A DNA stretch of 44,047 nucleotides from assembly GCA_004010275.1 (NCBI GenBank), contig RBWT01000060.1:1-44047 (forward strand), given 5' to 3'. The stretch comes from Streptomyces huasconensis (GTDB taxonomy: Bacteria > Actinomycetota > Actinomycetes > Streptomycetales > Streptomycetaceae). Below, piece by piece: positions 8,197-16,580 of the stretch; within the stretch, counting starts at the first letter, position 1; the number at the start of each line of letters is the position of its first letter. Position numbers and translations under genes: made by a program. Under the pieces are notes generated by a model. That model saw only the letters and a list, made by a program, of their open reading frames with translations. It did not search any database and had not been told where the DNA came from.

Positions 8197-9464
8197 ATGA
8201 GCCGACGCGCCGTCATCACCGGTATCGGGGTCGTGGCCCCGGGCGGGGTGGGCAGGGACGCGTTCTGGGACGTGCTCGCCGCGGGGCGCAGCAAGACCCG
8301 GAACATCACGCTCTTCGACCCGAGCGGGTTCCGCTCCCGTATCGCCGCCGAGGTGGACTTCGACCCGCTGGCCGCGGGGCTGACCCACCAGGAGATCCGG
8401 CGGATGGACCGGGCGGCGCAGTTCGCGGTGGTCTGCGCCCGGGAGGCGCTGGCGGGCAGCGGACTGGACCTCGCGGCGCTCGACCCCGGCCTGCTCGGGG
8501 TCAGTATCGGTAGCGCGGTCGGCTGCACGATGAGCCTGGAGGAGGAGTACCGGGTCCTCTCCGACACCGGCCGTCGCTGGCTGGTGGACCACACCTACGG
8601 GGTGCCGCATCTGTACGAGCAGATGGTGCCCAGCACGCTGGCCGTCGAGGTGGCCAGGGACGTCGGAGCGCAGGGGCCGGTGTCGCTCACCTCGACCGGT
8701 TGCACCTCGGGGCTCGAGCCGAGGGCCACGGCGTGCACCTGATCACCGAGGGGTCGGCGGAGGTCGTCTTCGCCGGAGCCACGGACGCGCCGCTGTCGCC
8801 CATCACCTCGGCCTGCTTCGACGCGATCAAGGCGACCTCGCCCGACAACGACGACCCCGAGCACGCCTCGCGGCCGTTCGACGCCGAGCGCCGGGGCTTC
8901 GTCCTCGGTGAGGGGGCCGCGGTGATGGTGCTCGAGGAGTACCAGGCCGCGCGGGCCCGGGGTGCCACGATCTACGGGGAGATCGCCGGCTACGCCCGGC
9001 GCAGCAACGCGTTCCACATGACGGGGCTCAAGCCCGACGGCCGGGAGATGGCCGAGGCCATCCGGGCCGCACTGGCCGAGGCCCGGCTGAACCCGGACGA
9101 CATCGACTACATCAACGCCCATGGCTCGGGCACCAAGCAGAACGACCGCCACGAGACGGCCGCGTTCAAGCACAGCCTGGGGCAACGGGCCTACGAGGTG
9201 CCGGTCAGCTCGATCAAGTCGATGGTGGGTCACTCGCTGGGTGCGATCGGCTCCATCGAGGTCGCGGCCTGCGCGCTGGCGCTGGACCGCCAAGTCGTCC
9301 CGCCGACCGCCAATCTGCACCACGCGGACCCGGAGTGCGATCTCGACTACGTACCGCTGACCGCGCGGGAGCGGCAACTCGACAGTGTGCTCAGCGTCGG
9401 CAGCGGGTTCGGCGGGTTCCAGACCGCCATGGTGATCCGCAAACCTTCGGGAGACCGGCAATGA
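8197..9464 (+). CDS. Ketosynthase alpha (KS-alpha), frame-broken by a 1-nt deletion
   Basis: The ATG at 8197 (MSRRAVITGIGVVAPGG) opens a type II PKS KS-alpha of about 422 residues once repaired. The catalytic Cys169 is in STGCTSGL. About 14 nt after it, near 8715, one base is missing. The deletion takes the frame to an early stop at 8740-8742, while the conserved sequence (GHGVHLITEG, AGATDAPLSPI, NAHGSGTKQNDRHE, SIKSMVGHSLGAIGS) continues in another frame to the stop at 9462. His in NAHGS and in VGHSLG are both present. It overlaps KS-beta by ATGA. KS-alpha with KS-beta makes the poly-beta-ketone chain on the ACP. Taken literally the enzyme would be truncated. Sequencing error is the likelier reading. 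Confidence 0.93.
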
Positions 9465-10667
9465 ACGGCAAGGACATGGTCATCACCGGCCTCGGCGTTG
9501 TCGCGGCCACCGGTATGGACGCCGAAGAGCACTGGGAGTCGGTGCTCGCGGGCAAGAGCGGCATAGGACGGATAAGCCACTTCGACCCGTCCTCGTACCC
9601 GGTCGCCCTGGCCGGTGAGGTCGGGGAGTTCAGTGCCCGGGAGCGCGTGCCCCGGCAGCTGGTCCCGCAGACCGACCGCTGGACCCATCTGGCGCTCTAC
9701 GGCGCGGAGTCGGCGCTCGCGGACGCCGGGGTGGACCTGGCCGCGTTCGACGAGTACGAGATGGCCGTGGTCACCTCCAGTTCCTCGGGCGGTACCGAGT
9801 TCGGCCAGCACGAGATGGAGCAGCTCTACACCCAGGGACCCGGGTGGGTCGGTGTGTACCAGTCCATCGCCTGGTTCTACGCCGCCACCACCGGCCAGAT
9901 ATCCATCCGGCACGGGATGCGCGGACCCTGCGGGGTCATCAGCGCCGAACAGGCGGGCGGACTGGACGCGCTGGGGCAGGCCCGCCGGCTGCTGCGCGGC
10001 CAGTCCCGGCTCGTGGTCACCGGCGGTACCGATGCCTCACTGTGCCCGTACGGGCTGGTGGCGCAGTTGTCATCGGGGATGCTCTCTCGCAGCGAGCAGG
10101 TGGACCGCGCGTACCTGCCGTTCGACTCGGACGCCGCCGGCTATGTGCCGGGGGAGGGCGGGGCGATCCTGATCGCGGAGCGGGGCGAGTCGGCGCGGGC
10201 CGAGGGCCGGGGCTACGGCGCGGTCCTCGGGTACGCCGCCGGATTCGACCTGCCGGGACGGCCCACCTCGCTGGCCCGTACCGTCCGACGCGCCCTGGCC
10301 GACGCCCGGTTGGACCCCGACGACGTGGACGTGGTGTACGCCGACGCGATGGGCGACCCGCGGCACGACCAAGAGGAGGCCGAGGTCATCACCGAGGTCT
10401 TCGGGCCCTGCGGGGTGCCGGTCACCGCGCCCAAGGTGCTCAGCGGGCGGTTGTACGGCGGCGGCGCCCCGCTCGACGTCGCGACCGCACTGCTCGGCCT
10501 GCGCGACGGGGTGGTGCCGCACACCCCCGGCGTCACCCGGCCCCTCCCCGGAATCGACCTGGTGCGCGAAGGCGCCGAGCGAGTCCGCGCCGCGCGTGGC
10601 CCTGGTGATCGCCCGGGGGTACGGCGGGTTCAACGCCGCGGTGGCGCTGGGCCGGATCGACCGCTGA
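9461..10667 (+). CDS. Ketosynthase beta / chain-length factor, C-terminal frame break
   Basis: About 401 residues after repair. The start ATG at 9461 overlaps the KS-alpha stop. The active-site Cys is replaced by Gln in ISAEQAGGLDALG, the hallmark of chain-length factors, which decarboxylate malonyl-ACP and set chain length with KS-alpha. Near 10592 one extra base shifts the frame out of the conserved C-terminus (RVALVIARGYGGFNAAVALG, stop at 10665). Read literally, the frame bypasses that stop and runs on into the next gene, giving a false KS-beta/cyclase fusion ending at 11236. The repaired gene ends normally, 89 bp before the aromatase. Confidence 0.92.
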
Positions 10668-10756
10668 GCCGCGGGCCGCCGTATGCGCCGTACCGCGGCG
10701 GACCTCGGGCGACAGCCGCATCCCACAACGGACACAACCGGACAGGAGCAGCATTC

Positions 10757-11236
10757 ATGAGCGAGTGCGCCGGACACACCGACAACTCCATTGTCATCGT
10801 GGCACCACTGGAACTGGTCTGGGAGATGACCAACGATGTGGAGTCATGGCCACGGCTCTTCACCGAATACGCCGGGGCGGAGATTCTGGAGCGCTTCGGC
10901 GATGACACCATCCGCTTCCGGCTGACGCTGCACCCCGACGAGAACGGGCAGCAGTGGAGCTGGACGTCGGACCGCACGGTCAACGAGGCGGAGCGGACCA
11001 CCCACTCCAAGAGGGTGCAGACCGGGCCGTTCAAGTACATGTCGCTGTTCTGGGAGTACACCCAGACCGACGACGGCGTACGGCTGCGCTGGGTGCAGGA
11101 CTTCGAGATGAAGCCGCAGGCCCCGGTGTCGCTGGCCGCCATGACGGACCGGCTGAACACCAACACGCGCGTGCAGTTGGAGCACATCAAGGAGCGGGTC
11201 GAGGCGAGGGCAGAGCAGCTGTCCAACGCCGGTTAG
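10757..11236 (+). CDS. Aromatase/cyclase (WhiE-VI / TcmN N-terminal type)
   Basis: 159 residues from ATG 10757 with ACAGGAGCAG upstream. It belongs to the START/SRPBCC fold: HTDNSIVIVAPLELVWEMTN at the start, then a central WSWTSDRTVNEAERTTHSKR and FKYMSLFWEYTQ, the profile of mono-domain aromatase/cyclases that close the first ring (C9-C14 or C7-C12 in TcmN/WhiE-VI). It follows KS-beta directly, where an ACP gene normally sits. The ACP of this cluster is instead at 32449-32718. Confidence 0.92.
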   Translation: MSECAGHTDNSIVIVAPLELVWEMTNDVESWPRLFTEYAGAEILERFGDDTIRFRLTLHPDENGQQWSWTSDRTVNEAERTTHSKRVQTGPFKYMSLFWEYTQTDDGVRLRWVQDFEMKPQAPVSLAAMTDRLNTNTRVQLEHIKERVEARAEQLSNAG

Positions 11237-11244
11237 GGGACCCC

Positions 11245-11709
11245 GTGCTGGAAGTCGTCGTCGTCCCCTTGCTGCTGCTGGTGAACGGCCTGGGCGCCGG
11301 CGTCATGATGAACACCCAGCTGGGCGGCTTCGCGTATCTCAACCTGCTGCCTCCGGCACGCTACGTGCACGCGCACGCCTTCTACTCCACCCGCTACGAC
11401 CCGTTCATGCCGCTGTGCATCGTGGCCACGGCGCTCGGTGCGGCGGTGCTGGCCATCGCGGGCAGCCACCCGGAGGCACGCGTGCTGCACGCCCTGGCGG
11501 CTCTGCTGGCACTGGCCACCATCACGGTGTCGGTGGTGAAGAACGTACCGGTCAACCGGTGGGTGCAGTCGCTCGATCCGCAGCGGCTGCCCGCCGACTT
11601 CGCGGAACGCGACCCGCGCCGCTCGTGGGGCCGGTGGAACCAGGTGCGCACCTGGCTGCTGACGGCGGCGCTGGTGGTCAACTGCGCCGCGCTGGCGACG
11701 CTGTTGTGA
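11245..11709 (+). CDS. DUF1772 (anthrone oxygenase-like) integral membrane protein
   Basis: 154 residues from GTG 11245, with TTAGGGGA upstream and 8 bp after the aromatase stop. Four hydrophobic helices are visible. The conserved signature VPVNRWVQSLDP followed by WGRWNQVRTWL is typical of DUF1772, the fold that includes anthrone-oxygenase-like proteins. A second DUF1772 protein is at 15481-15933. In a polyketide cluster such a protein could oxidise an anthrone or xanthene ring or support a monooxygenase. That role is inference from family and context. Confidence 0.8.
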   Translation: MLEVVVVPLLLLVNGLGAGVMMNTQLGGFAYLNLLPPARYVHAHAFYSTRYDPFMPLCIVATALGAAVLAIAGSHPEARVLHALAALLALATITVSVVKNVPVNRWVQSLDPQRLPADFAERDPRRSWGRWNQVRTWLLTAALVVNCAALATLL

Positions 11710-11740
11710 ATTCTTTCCGATGCGACCCAGGAGGTCCGTT

Positions 11741-12493
11741 GTGCAACTGAACGTGGAAGGCAAGAAGGCTCTGGTCACCGGGGGGTCCCGGGGGGTCGGC
11801 CGGGGGATCGTCCTCGAACTCGCCCGGGCCGGACTGGACGTGATCACCTGCTACCGCCAGGAGAGCGGCCATGTGGAGTCGCTGCGGCGGGAGCTGAAGG
11901 ACATCGGCGGCAACCACCACGTGGTACGCGCCGACCTCACCGAGCCGGAGGGGGTGAGCGCGCTGCTCGCCGAGGCCGAGCGGGCCTTCGGACAGCTCGA
12001 CCTGGTGGTCAACAACGCCGGGGCGATCACCCATGTCCCGTACGAGCAGCTGAGTCTGGCGGACTGGAACCGCATCGTCGCCACCAACCTCACCGCCGCC
12101 CACCTGGTCATCCAGGGAGCGCTGCCGCTGTTGTCGCCCACCGCCTCGGTGATCAGCGTCGGTTCGAAGTCCTCCGAGGTCGGCATCCCGCTGCGGTCGC
12201 ACTACACCGCGACCAAGGCGGCTCTGCGCGGGCTGAGCCGCTCGCTGGCCAAGGAGTTCGGCCACAAGGGCTGGCGCTTCAACGTCCTGGCGCTCGGAGT
12301 GATCGAGACCGAGGCGCTGTGGGAGATGCCGGAGGAAAAGCGGGCCACGATGCTCGCCCGCTACGAGCCGAAGACCGCGCTCGGACGGCTGGGCAAGCCC
12401 GAGGAGGTCGCCGGCGCGGTGCTGTGGCTGGCCAGTGACCTGTCCCGCTACGTGACCGGGTCCGTGGTGTACGTCGACGGAGGCATCTCGTGA
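11741..12493 (+). CDS. SDR-family ketoreductase
   Basis: 250 residues, GTG start at 11741 behind CAGGAGG. NAD(P) binding motif TGGSRGVG is near the N-terminus, NNAG is central, and the catalytic Ser is in the VISVGSKSS segment with HYTATK as the Tyr-x-x-x-Lys pair. It ends YVTGSVVYVDGGIS as in FabG-type SDRs. In pentangular polyphenol pathways a dedicated ketoreductase acts on the polyketide chain or ring. Another SDR at 19641-20378 gives the cluster two. It overlaps the next ABM gene by GTGA, indicating translational coupling. Confidence 0.88.
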   Translation: MQLNVEGKKALVTGGSRGVGRGIVLELARAGLDVITCYRQESGHVESLRRELKDIGGNHHVVRADLTEPEGVSALLAEAERAFGQLDLVVNNAGAITHVPYEQLSLADWNRIVATNLTAAHLVIQGALPLLSPTASVISVGSKSSEVGIPLRSHYTATKAALRGLSRSLAKEFGHKGWRFNVLALGVIETEALWEMPEEKRATMLARYEPKTALGRLGKPEEVAGAVLWLASDLSRYVTGSVVYVDGGIS

Positions 12494-12822
12494 GCGCCGC
12501 GTCGTTCCGGGTGCTGCTCAAGATGACGGTTCATCCGGGCATGGGCGAGGACTTCATCCAGGCATGGGCGGAGCACTCCTCGGTGGTCGAGGAGCACCCC
12601 GCCAACCGCGGCCACTCGCTGGCCACCAGCACCGAGGACGACGACGTCTTCTACATCGTCAGCGACTGGTCGAGCGAGCGCGAGTTCCGGGAGTTCGAGG
12701 ACAGCCCGGCCCATCTGGAGCACCGGGCGCGGCTGCACCCGTACCGCTCCAGCGGCTCGATCGCGTTCCTGGAACTGGTGGCCGAGGCCCCGGCGACCGG
12801 GGCGGCACGGTCCCGGGCGTAG
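12490..12822 (+). CDS. ABM-family monooxygenase A
   Basis: 110 residues from GTG 12490, overlapping the SDR stop. It is a short antibiotic-biosynthesis-monooxygenase (ABM) ferredoxin-like barrel: FRVLLKMTVHPGMGEDFIQA, then VFYIVSDWSSEREFREFEDS and RLHPYRSSGSIAF. Cofactor-free ABM enzymes (TcmH, ActVA-Orf6 type) oxidise phenolic rings to quinones. It is clearly paralogous to the gene at 13220-13540 (shared EHPAN, DW, FREFE and the Gly-Ser end), suggesting local duplication. Confidence 0.85.
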   Translation: MSAASFRVLLKMTVHPGMGEDFIQAWAEHSSVVEEHPANRGHSLATSTEDDDVFYIVSDWSSEREFREFEDSPAHLEHRARLHPYRSSGSIAFLELVAEAPATGAARSRA

Positions 12823-12834
12823 GAGGGAGCAGTG

Positions 12835-13179
12835 ATGAAGGGGGAGATCAGAGTGCTGCTCTATCACTCCACCGAGGACACCGAGGGCATCACCGCCGCG
12901 TACCACCAGGTCAGCCGGGCCATGGACGGCGTGCCAGGGCTGCTCGGCAACGAGCTGCTGGTCTCGCCGTACGACTCCACGGAGTTCGTCGTCGTCAGCC
13001 GTTGGGCCAGCCGCGCGGACTTCGACCGCTGGGAGCGGGGGCCGGAGCACAAGGGGCAGACGGCGCCGCTGCGGCCGTACCGGCACCCCGGGATGGCGCG
13101 GCCGTTCGGGGTGTACGAGGTGAGCGCGGCGTACCCGGCCGCCGGGGCCGGGGTGCCGGCCGGGCGGCGGAGCCGCTGA
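12835..13179 (+). CDS. ABM-family monooxygenase B
   Basis: 114 residues from ATG 12835, or one codon earlier at the GTG 12832. Both lie behind AGGAGG at 12821-12826. The dimeric alpha/beta-barrel pattern is visible: IRVLLYHSTEDTEGITAAYH, PGLLGNELLVSPYDSTEFVV and SRWASRADFDRWERGPEH, then PLRPYRHPG. This type differs from its neighbours and is closer to the protein at 20375-20755, which shares RGPEH/QGPAH and PLRPY. Probable role: quinone-forming oxygenation or assisting a cyclase. Confidence 0.82.
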   Translation: MKGEIRVLLYHSTEDTEGITAAYHQVSRAMDGVPGLLGNELLVSPYDSTEFVVVSRWASRADFDRWERGPEHKGQTAPLRPYRHPGMARPFGVYEVSAAYPAAGAGVPAGRRSR

Positions 13180-13219
13180 ACATCCGGAAGTCCGCGACAT
13201 TCGGGAAAGGAGTTCGGAC

Positions 13220-13540
13220 GTGGCCGAGCCGGAGACGTTCCGGGCCGTCCTGCACATGGAGATCACACCGGGGACCGGCCGGGAGTTCGAGGAGACCTGG
13301 CGGGACATCGCCGGGACCATCTCCGAACACCCCGCGAATCTCGGGCAGTGGCTGCTCCGGGAGAGCGGCACGGAGGGCTCCTATTACGTGATGACCGACT
13401 GGGCCGACGAGGCGAGCTTCCGGGAGTTCGAGCTCAGCGCACCGCACGTGGAGAACCGGAAGCGCCTCGGGCGCTACCGGCGCGCCGGGTCGATGGCGAC
13501 CATGCGTCTGATCGGCCCGGCCGGTCCCGGGGCCGCGTAG
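13220..13540 (+). CDS. ABM-family monooxygenase C
   Basis: 106 residues, GTG start at 13220 behind GGGAAAGGAG. The sequence FRAVLHMEITPGTGREFEET, ISEHPANLGQW, YYVMTDWADEASFREFELS is a close paralogue of ABM A at 12490. It is the last plus-strand gene of the PKS operon. Three ABM proteins in a row, with a fourth across the cluster, point to several ring-oxidation steps, or to heteromeric assemblies. Confidence 0.84.
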   Translation: MAEPETFRAVLHMEITPGTGREFEETWRDIAGTISEHPANLGQWLLRESGTEGSYYVMTDWADEASFREFELSAPHVENRKRLGRYRRAGSMATMRLIGPAGPGAA

Positions 13541-13850
13541 GCCACGAGACGGCGACGGCCGGCCGGGCCCGGCCCCCGCGGGCGACGCCGGGCACCGAGC
13601 CACCATCTCGGCCTGTGCGGCACACCACGGCGCGGCAGTGTCGGCGATCAGCCGGCCTGCCGCGCATCGTGCTGTCCGGTCCGGGCGACCACGCTCGGGC
13701 GTGCTCGAGCCACGCTCCGGCACGGGTCGATCTCCGGACGGCACGGTGGGCGGGTAACCGGACGGCGGAGACGGGAGGTCGACCATGTGCCCACCCGCCA
13801 CGGTCGTCCCCCCGCTGAACACTCTCGTCCGGCGGGCGATCTCGACGCCG
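13541..13850. other. Convergent intergenic region
   Basis: About 310 bp between the convergent ABM C and SRPBCC genes. It is GC-rich with several GGCCGG-type inverted runs right after 13540 that could end the plus-strand transcript. No gene is supported. Confidence 0.4.
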
Positions 13851-14345
13851 TCAACGCCCCTGGTGGGTCTTGTAGCCGGTCGCCGCGGTGATCCGCTTCA
13901 GCGCCTTGTCCATGGCATCGACGGCCACGTCCGCCAGGCCGAACTGCGTCATCCAGACGAAGACCCGGAACTTCGGGGCGTGGTTGTAGACCCGCAGCAA
14001 CAGCCGGGTGCCCTTGGCGTGCGGCTCAGCGGTGAAGACGCCCTTGTACCACCAATTGCCCATCTCGGCGAAGCTGCCGCGGCTCCGGTTCACCTCGGCG
14101 GCACCGTACGGCAGGGAGAAGCGGTCGGGGCCGCCCTTGAGGGTGACCTTCTTGGCCGGGTCGTGGAGGAGTACGGCGTTGTGCTTGCCCGCCTCGCCTT
14201 CGGAGACGTTCGTGAGCAGGGCGCGCACCGCGTCCACCGACGCCTCGACGATGCCGGACGCCTCGTACATCGGCTTGTCGGAGCTGCCGAATGAGCGCCG
14301 GATGGCGCGCAGCGAGGTCTTCTTCCGTCCTTGTGCACTGGTCAT
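13851..14345 (-). CDS. SRPBCC/START-fold hypothetical protein
   Basis: 164 residues from ATG 14345 (MTSAQGRKK). It contains MYEASGIVEASVDAVRALL near the N-terminus, the usual opening of the SRPBCC ligand-binding fold, then NWWYKGVFTAEP and GTRLLLRVYNHAP. The length and fold suit polyketide cyclase-like or lipid-binding proteins, but it does not resemble the TcmN-type aromatase at 10757. Its start is only 37 bp from the divergent methyltransferase start. It may act as an accessory cyclase; that is a guess from context. Confidence 0.7.
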   Translation of the reverse strand: MTSAQGRKKTSLRAIRRSFGSSDKPMYEASGIVEASVDAVRALLTNVSEGEAGKHNAVLLHDPAKKVTLKGGPDRFSLPYGAAEVNRSRGSFAEMGNWWYKGVFTAEPHAKGTRLLLRVYNHAPKFRVFVWMTQFGLADVAVDAMDKALKRITAATGYKTHQGR

Positions 14346-14382
14346 GTCAGTTGTCCGTTCCATGTGGGAAGCGAGTGTTGCT

Positions 14383-15468
14383 ATGGAAATGAACCTGAAC
14401 GAACTCCTGGGCATGGCAAAGGGGTTCGCGAGTTCGCAGTTGCTCCTGACCGCGGTGCGGCTGGAGGTGTTCACGGAGCTGGGGCCCGGCCCGCTCAGCG
14501 GTGCGGAGCTTCGTCGGCGCCTGGAGCTGCACCCCCGGGGCGCGGGCGCCTTCCTGGACGCCTTGGTGAGCCATGGGCTGCTGCGGCGGACCGGCGAGAT
14601 GTACGCCAACGCGCCGGTGGCGGCTCGTCACCTGGACGCCCGGCACACCGAGACCTACCTGGGCGGCTATCTCGGACTGAACGGAGGGCTGTACTGGTTG
14701 TGGCCGCAGCTGGAGACGAGCCTGCGGACCGGCCGTCCGTGCACCGGCTTCACCCCGGGCGGCGGGGAGGAGTGGGGCGCGGAACCCGGTGGCTCGGAAC
14801 AGCAGGGTGGGCAGCCGGACGCCGCGCAGCAGGAGGGGCAGGGTGACGGCCAGGAGGCGCCCATGGAGTGGAGCCCGGTCTACGTCGACGCCATGGCGGT
14901 CTTCGCCCGCGCCGCGGCCCCCGTCCTCGCCCGCTCCCTCGACTGGTCCCGTTACGAGACGTTCGTGGACGTGGGCGGCTCCAACGGCACCCTCGCCTGT
15001 GAACTCGTCCGGTTGCAGCCGCACCTGCGCGGCACCTGCGTGGACCTGCCGGCCCTGAAGGAGCAGTTCGACGCGTTGGTGGGGCGCGCGGGCGCCGCGG
15101 ACAAGGTCGCTTTCCAGGGCGGGGACTTCTTCGAGGACCCGCTGCCCGAGACCGACGCCGTCATCATGGGCCGCATTCTGCACAACTGGTCCGAGGAGGA
15201 GCGGCTGCGGCTGCTGCGCCGGGCCTACGACGCGTTGCGGCCGGGCGGCACGCTGCTGATCTTCGACCAGCTCACGGACGAATGCCGGCAGCACAGCCGG
15301 GAATCGTCGCTGGCCAGCCTGGACCAGTTGCTGTTCTCCGAGTCCGGCTCGGAGTACACCTTCGGCGAGCTGAGCGGCTGGCTGGGCGCATGCGGATTCC
15401 GGGCCCCGTCCGTACAGCTGATGGACGGGGGCCCGGAGATGCTGGCCCTGGCAGGGAAACCAGAGTGA
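14383..15468 (+). CDS. SAM-dependent O-methyltransferase 1 (with Gln/Gly-rich insert)
   Basis: 361 residues from ATG 14383, with a purine stretch GGGAAG upstream; an in-frame ATG at 14362 is possible. A winged-helix dimerisation domain (about 1-110) precedes a class I fold with motif I DVGGSNGTLACELV, an acidic DLPALKEQFD loop and catalytic-region HNWSEEERL. This is the family of aromatic polyketide O-methyltransferases (TcmO/DnrK type). Between them, about residues 125-165, is an unusual insert rich in Gly, Gln and Glu (14758-14870), absent from the other two O-methyltransferases here. Likely substrate: a phenol of the polyketide. Confidence 0.86.
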   Translation: MEMNLNELLGMAKGFASSQLLLTAVRLEVFTELGPGPLSGAELRRRLELHPRGAGAFLDALVSHGLLRRTGEMYANAPVAARHLDARHTETYLGGYLGLNGGLYWLWPQLETSLRTGRPCTGFTPGGGEEWGAEPGGSEQQGGQPDAAQQEGQGDGQEAPMEWSPVYVDAMAVFARAAAPVLARSLDWSRYETFVDVGGSNGTLACELVRLQPHLRGTCVDLPALKEQFDALVGRAGAADKVAFQGGDFFEDPLPETDAVIMGRILHNWSEEERLRLLRRAYDALRPGGTLLIFDQLTDECRQHSRESSLASLDQLLFSESGSEYTFGELSGWLGACGFRAPSVQLMDGGPEMLALAGKPE

Positions 15469-15480
15469 GACCATCGGGCG

Positions 15481-15933
15481 CTACGAGACCGCCGTGGCGG
15501 CCGCGATCAGGGCCAGCGCGGTAACGGCCAGCGAGGCGCGAATCCGGTTCAGGTGACCCCACCTGGGCCGGGGGTCGTCCCAGTCGTCGGGGAGGTTCCG
15601 CGGATCGAGTGCCGCGAGCCGCCGGTTGATGGGGACGTTGCCGAGGTGGGACACGCACTGACTGGCGAGCAGGGCCAGGCCGCCGGCCGTGAACGGAATG
15701 CTGCTCGCGTCCCCCTCGACGATGGCCAGCGCGAACGCCGAGAACATCCCGATGTTGAAGACGATCGGCATGGTCGGGTGGAAGCCCTTGCCGAACATCC
15801 GGTGCGATTCCACATAGCGCTCCGGCGGCATGTTGCACAGCGCGGGAAAGACACTGATGGCGACGGCAGTGAGCACTCCCGCGCCGACTCCGGAGGCGGT
15901 CAGCGCCAGGACCGCCAAGATGTGTGACACCAC
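15481..15933 (-). CDS. Second DUF1772 (anthrone oxygenase-like) membrane protein
   Basis: 150 residues. GTG 15933 follows AAGGGAGGACAGC; the next codon is also GTG. It has four hydrophobic helices and the family signature VPINRRLAALDP followed by WGHLNRIRASL, matching the protein at 11245-11709. The stop is 12 bp from the convergent methyltransferase stop. It is the last gene of a minus-strand set with an SgcJ/EcaC-like protein, a two-domain unknown and a PPOX/F420 oxidoreductase. Probably a membrane-bound redox accessory protein. Confidence 0.78.
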   Translation of the reverse strand: MVSHILAVLALTASGVGAGVLTAVAISVFPALCNMPPERYVESHRMFGKGFHPTMPIVFNIGMFSAFALAIVEGDASSIPFTAGGLALLASQCVSHLGNVPINRRLAALDPRNLPDDWDDPRPRWGHLNRIRASLAVTALALIAAATAVS

Positions 15934-16026
15934 GCTGTCCTCCCTTCTACGGTGGTCCGCCCGGTCTCCTGCCGCCCCCGGCCCCGCGGCCGGTACTCCG
16001 GCGCGGGCCCGGGGCCGGTAGGGCCG

Positions 16027-16449
16027 TCACTGCTGGTAGGCGGCCTGCCGACGGGTGTTCTGGAAGGAGGCGAGCCGCCAGGTGTCGCCGTGGCGGACCG
16101 CGGTGATGCTGATGATCGAGCCGCGGTCCGGATCGGTCTCCGCGCTCTCGCCGAACGAGACGCCGCCGACGGAGATGACCACGACGGAGTCGTCGGTGAG
16201 GAAGCGGATCTTGGGGTCGCCGTGGTGCTGGTCGTCCATCTTCGAGCCCTTCAGGGGCCCGTCGAAGAGCATCTGGTGGACGTCCTGGATGACCTGGCGG
16301 CCCTCCGCCAGCTGCCCGTCGAAGGAGATGTAGGTGGCGTCGTCCAGGAAAGCCGCGGCGTAGCCGGCGCCGTCGCCCGCGTTCCACGCCTTGGCCATGT
16401 TCAGCAGGATCTCTTTGATCGCCGCTTCGTCCTTGCTGCGCTGCGACAT
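16027..16449 (-). CDS. SgcJ/EcaC-family (SnoaL-like) protein
   Basis: 140 residues from ATG 16449. AAIKEILLNMAKAWNAGDGA is the typical N-terminus of SgcJ/EcaC proteins of the NTF2/SnoaL-like fold, followed by YISFDGQLAEGRQVIQDVHQ, and HGDTWRLASFQNTRR at the end. Family members occur in enediyne and aromatic polyketide clusters and in stand-alone loci, where they bind small hydrophobic molecules. Their precise chemistry is mostly unknown. It lies 93 bp before the DUF1772 gene in the same transcript direction. Confidence 0.82.
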   Translation of the reverse strand: MSQRSKDEAAIKEILLNMAKAWNAGDGAGYAAAFLDDATYISFDGQLAEGRQVIQDVHQMLFDGPLKGSKMDDQHHGDPKIRFLTDDSVVVISVGGVSFGESAETDPDRGSIISITAVRHGDTWRLASFQNTRRQAAYQQ

Positions 16450-16580
16450 GGTGTCTCTGCCTTTCCGAGTGCTGTGCTGGTGAGTGGAGGTGTCGGCGCT
16501 GTACGGCGGCGGTCCGCGCCGGGTGGCGACGTGAGCACGCCGTGCGGCGGTCTTCCGGTGGTGCCGGTGGCCGCGGCCCG

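Noticed and set aside
9335..11236. A 633-codon open frame that looks like a KS-beta/aromatase fusion
   Set aside because: The fusion arises from a one-base insertion near 10592 that bypasses the true KS-beta stop at 10665-10667. The conserved KS-beta C-terminus is in the other frame, and the aromatase has its own RBS and ATG.
13851..14609. Longer N-terminal extension of the SRPBCC protein to 14609
   Set aside because: The extension runs antisense through the methyltransferase coding start, has no RBS and is Ser/Arg/Pro-rich.
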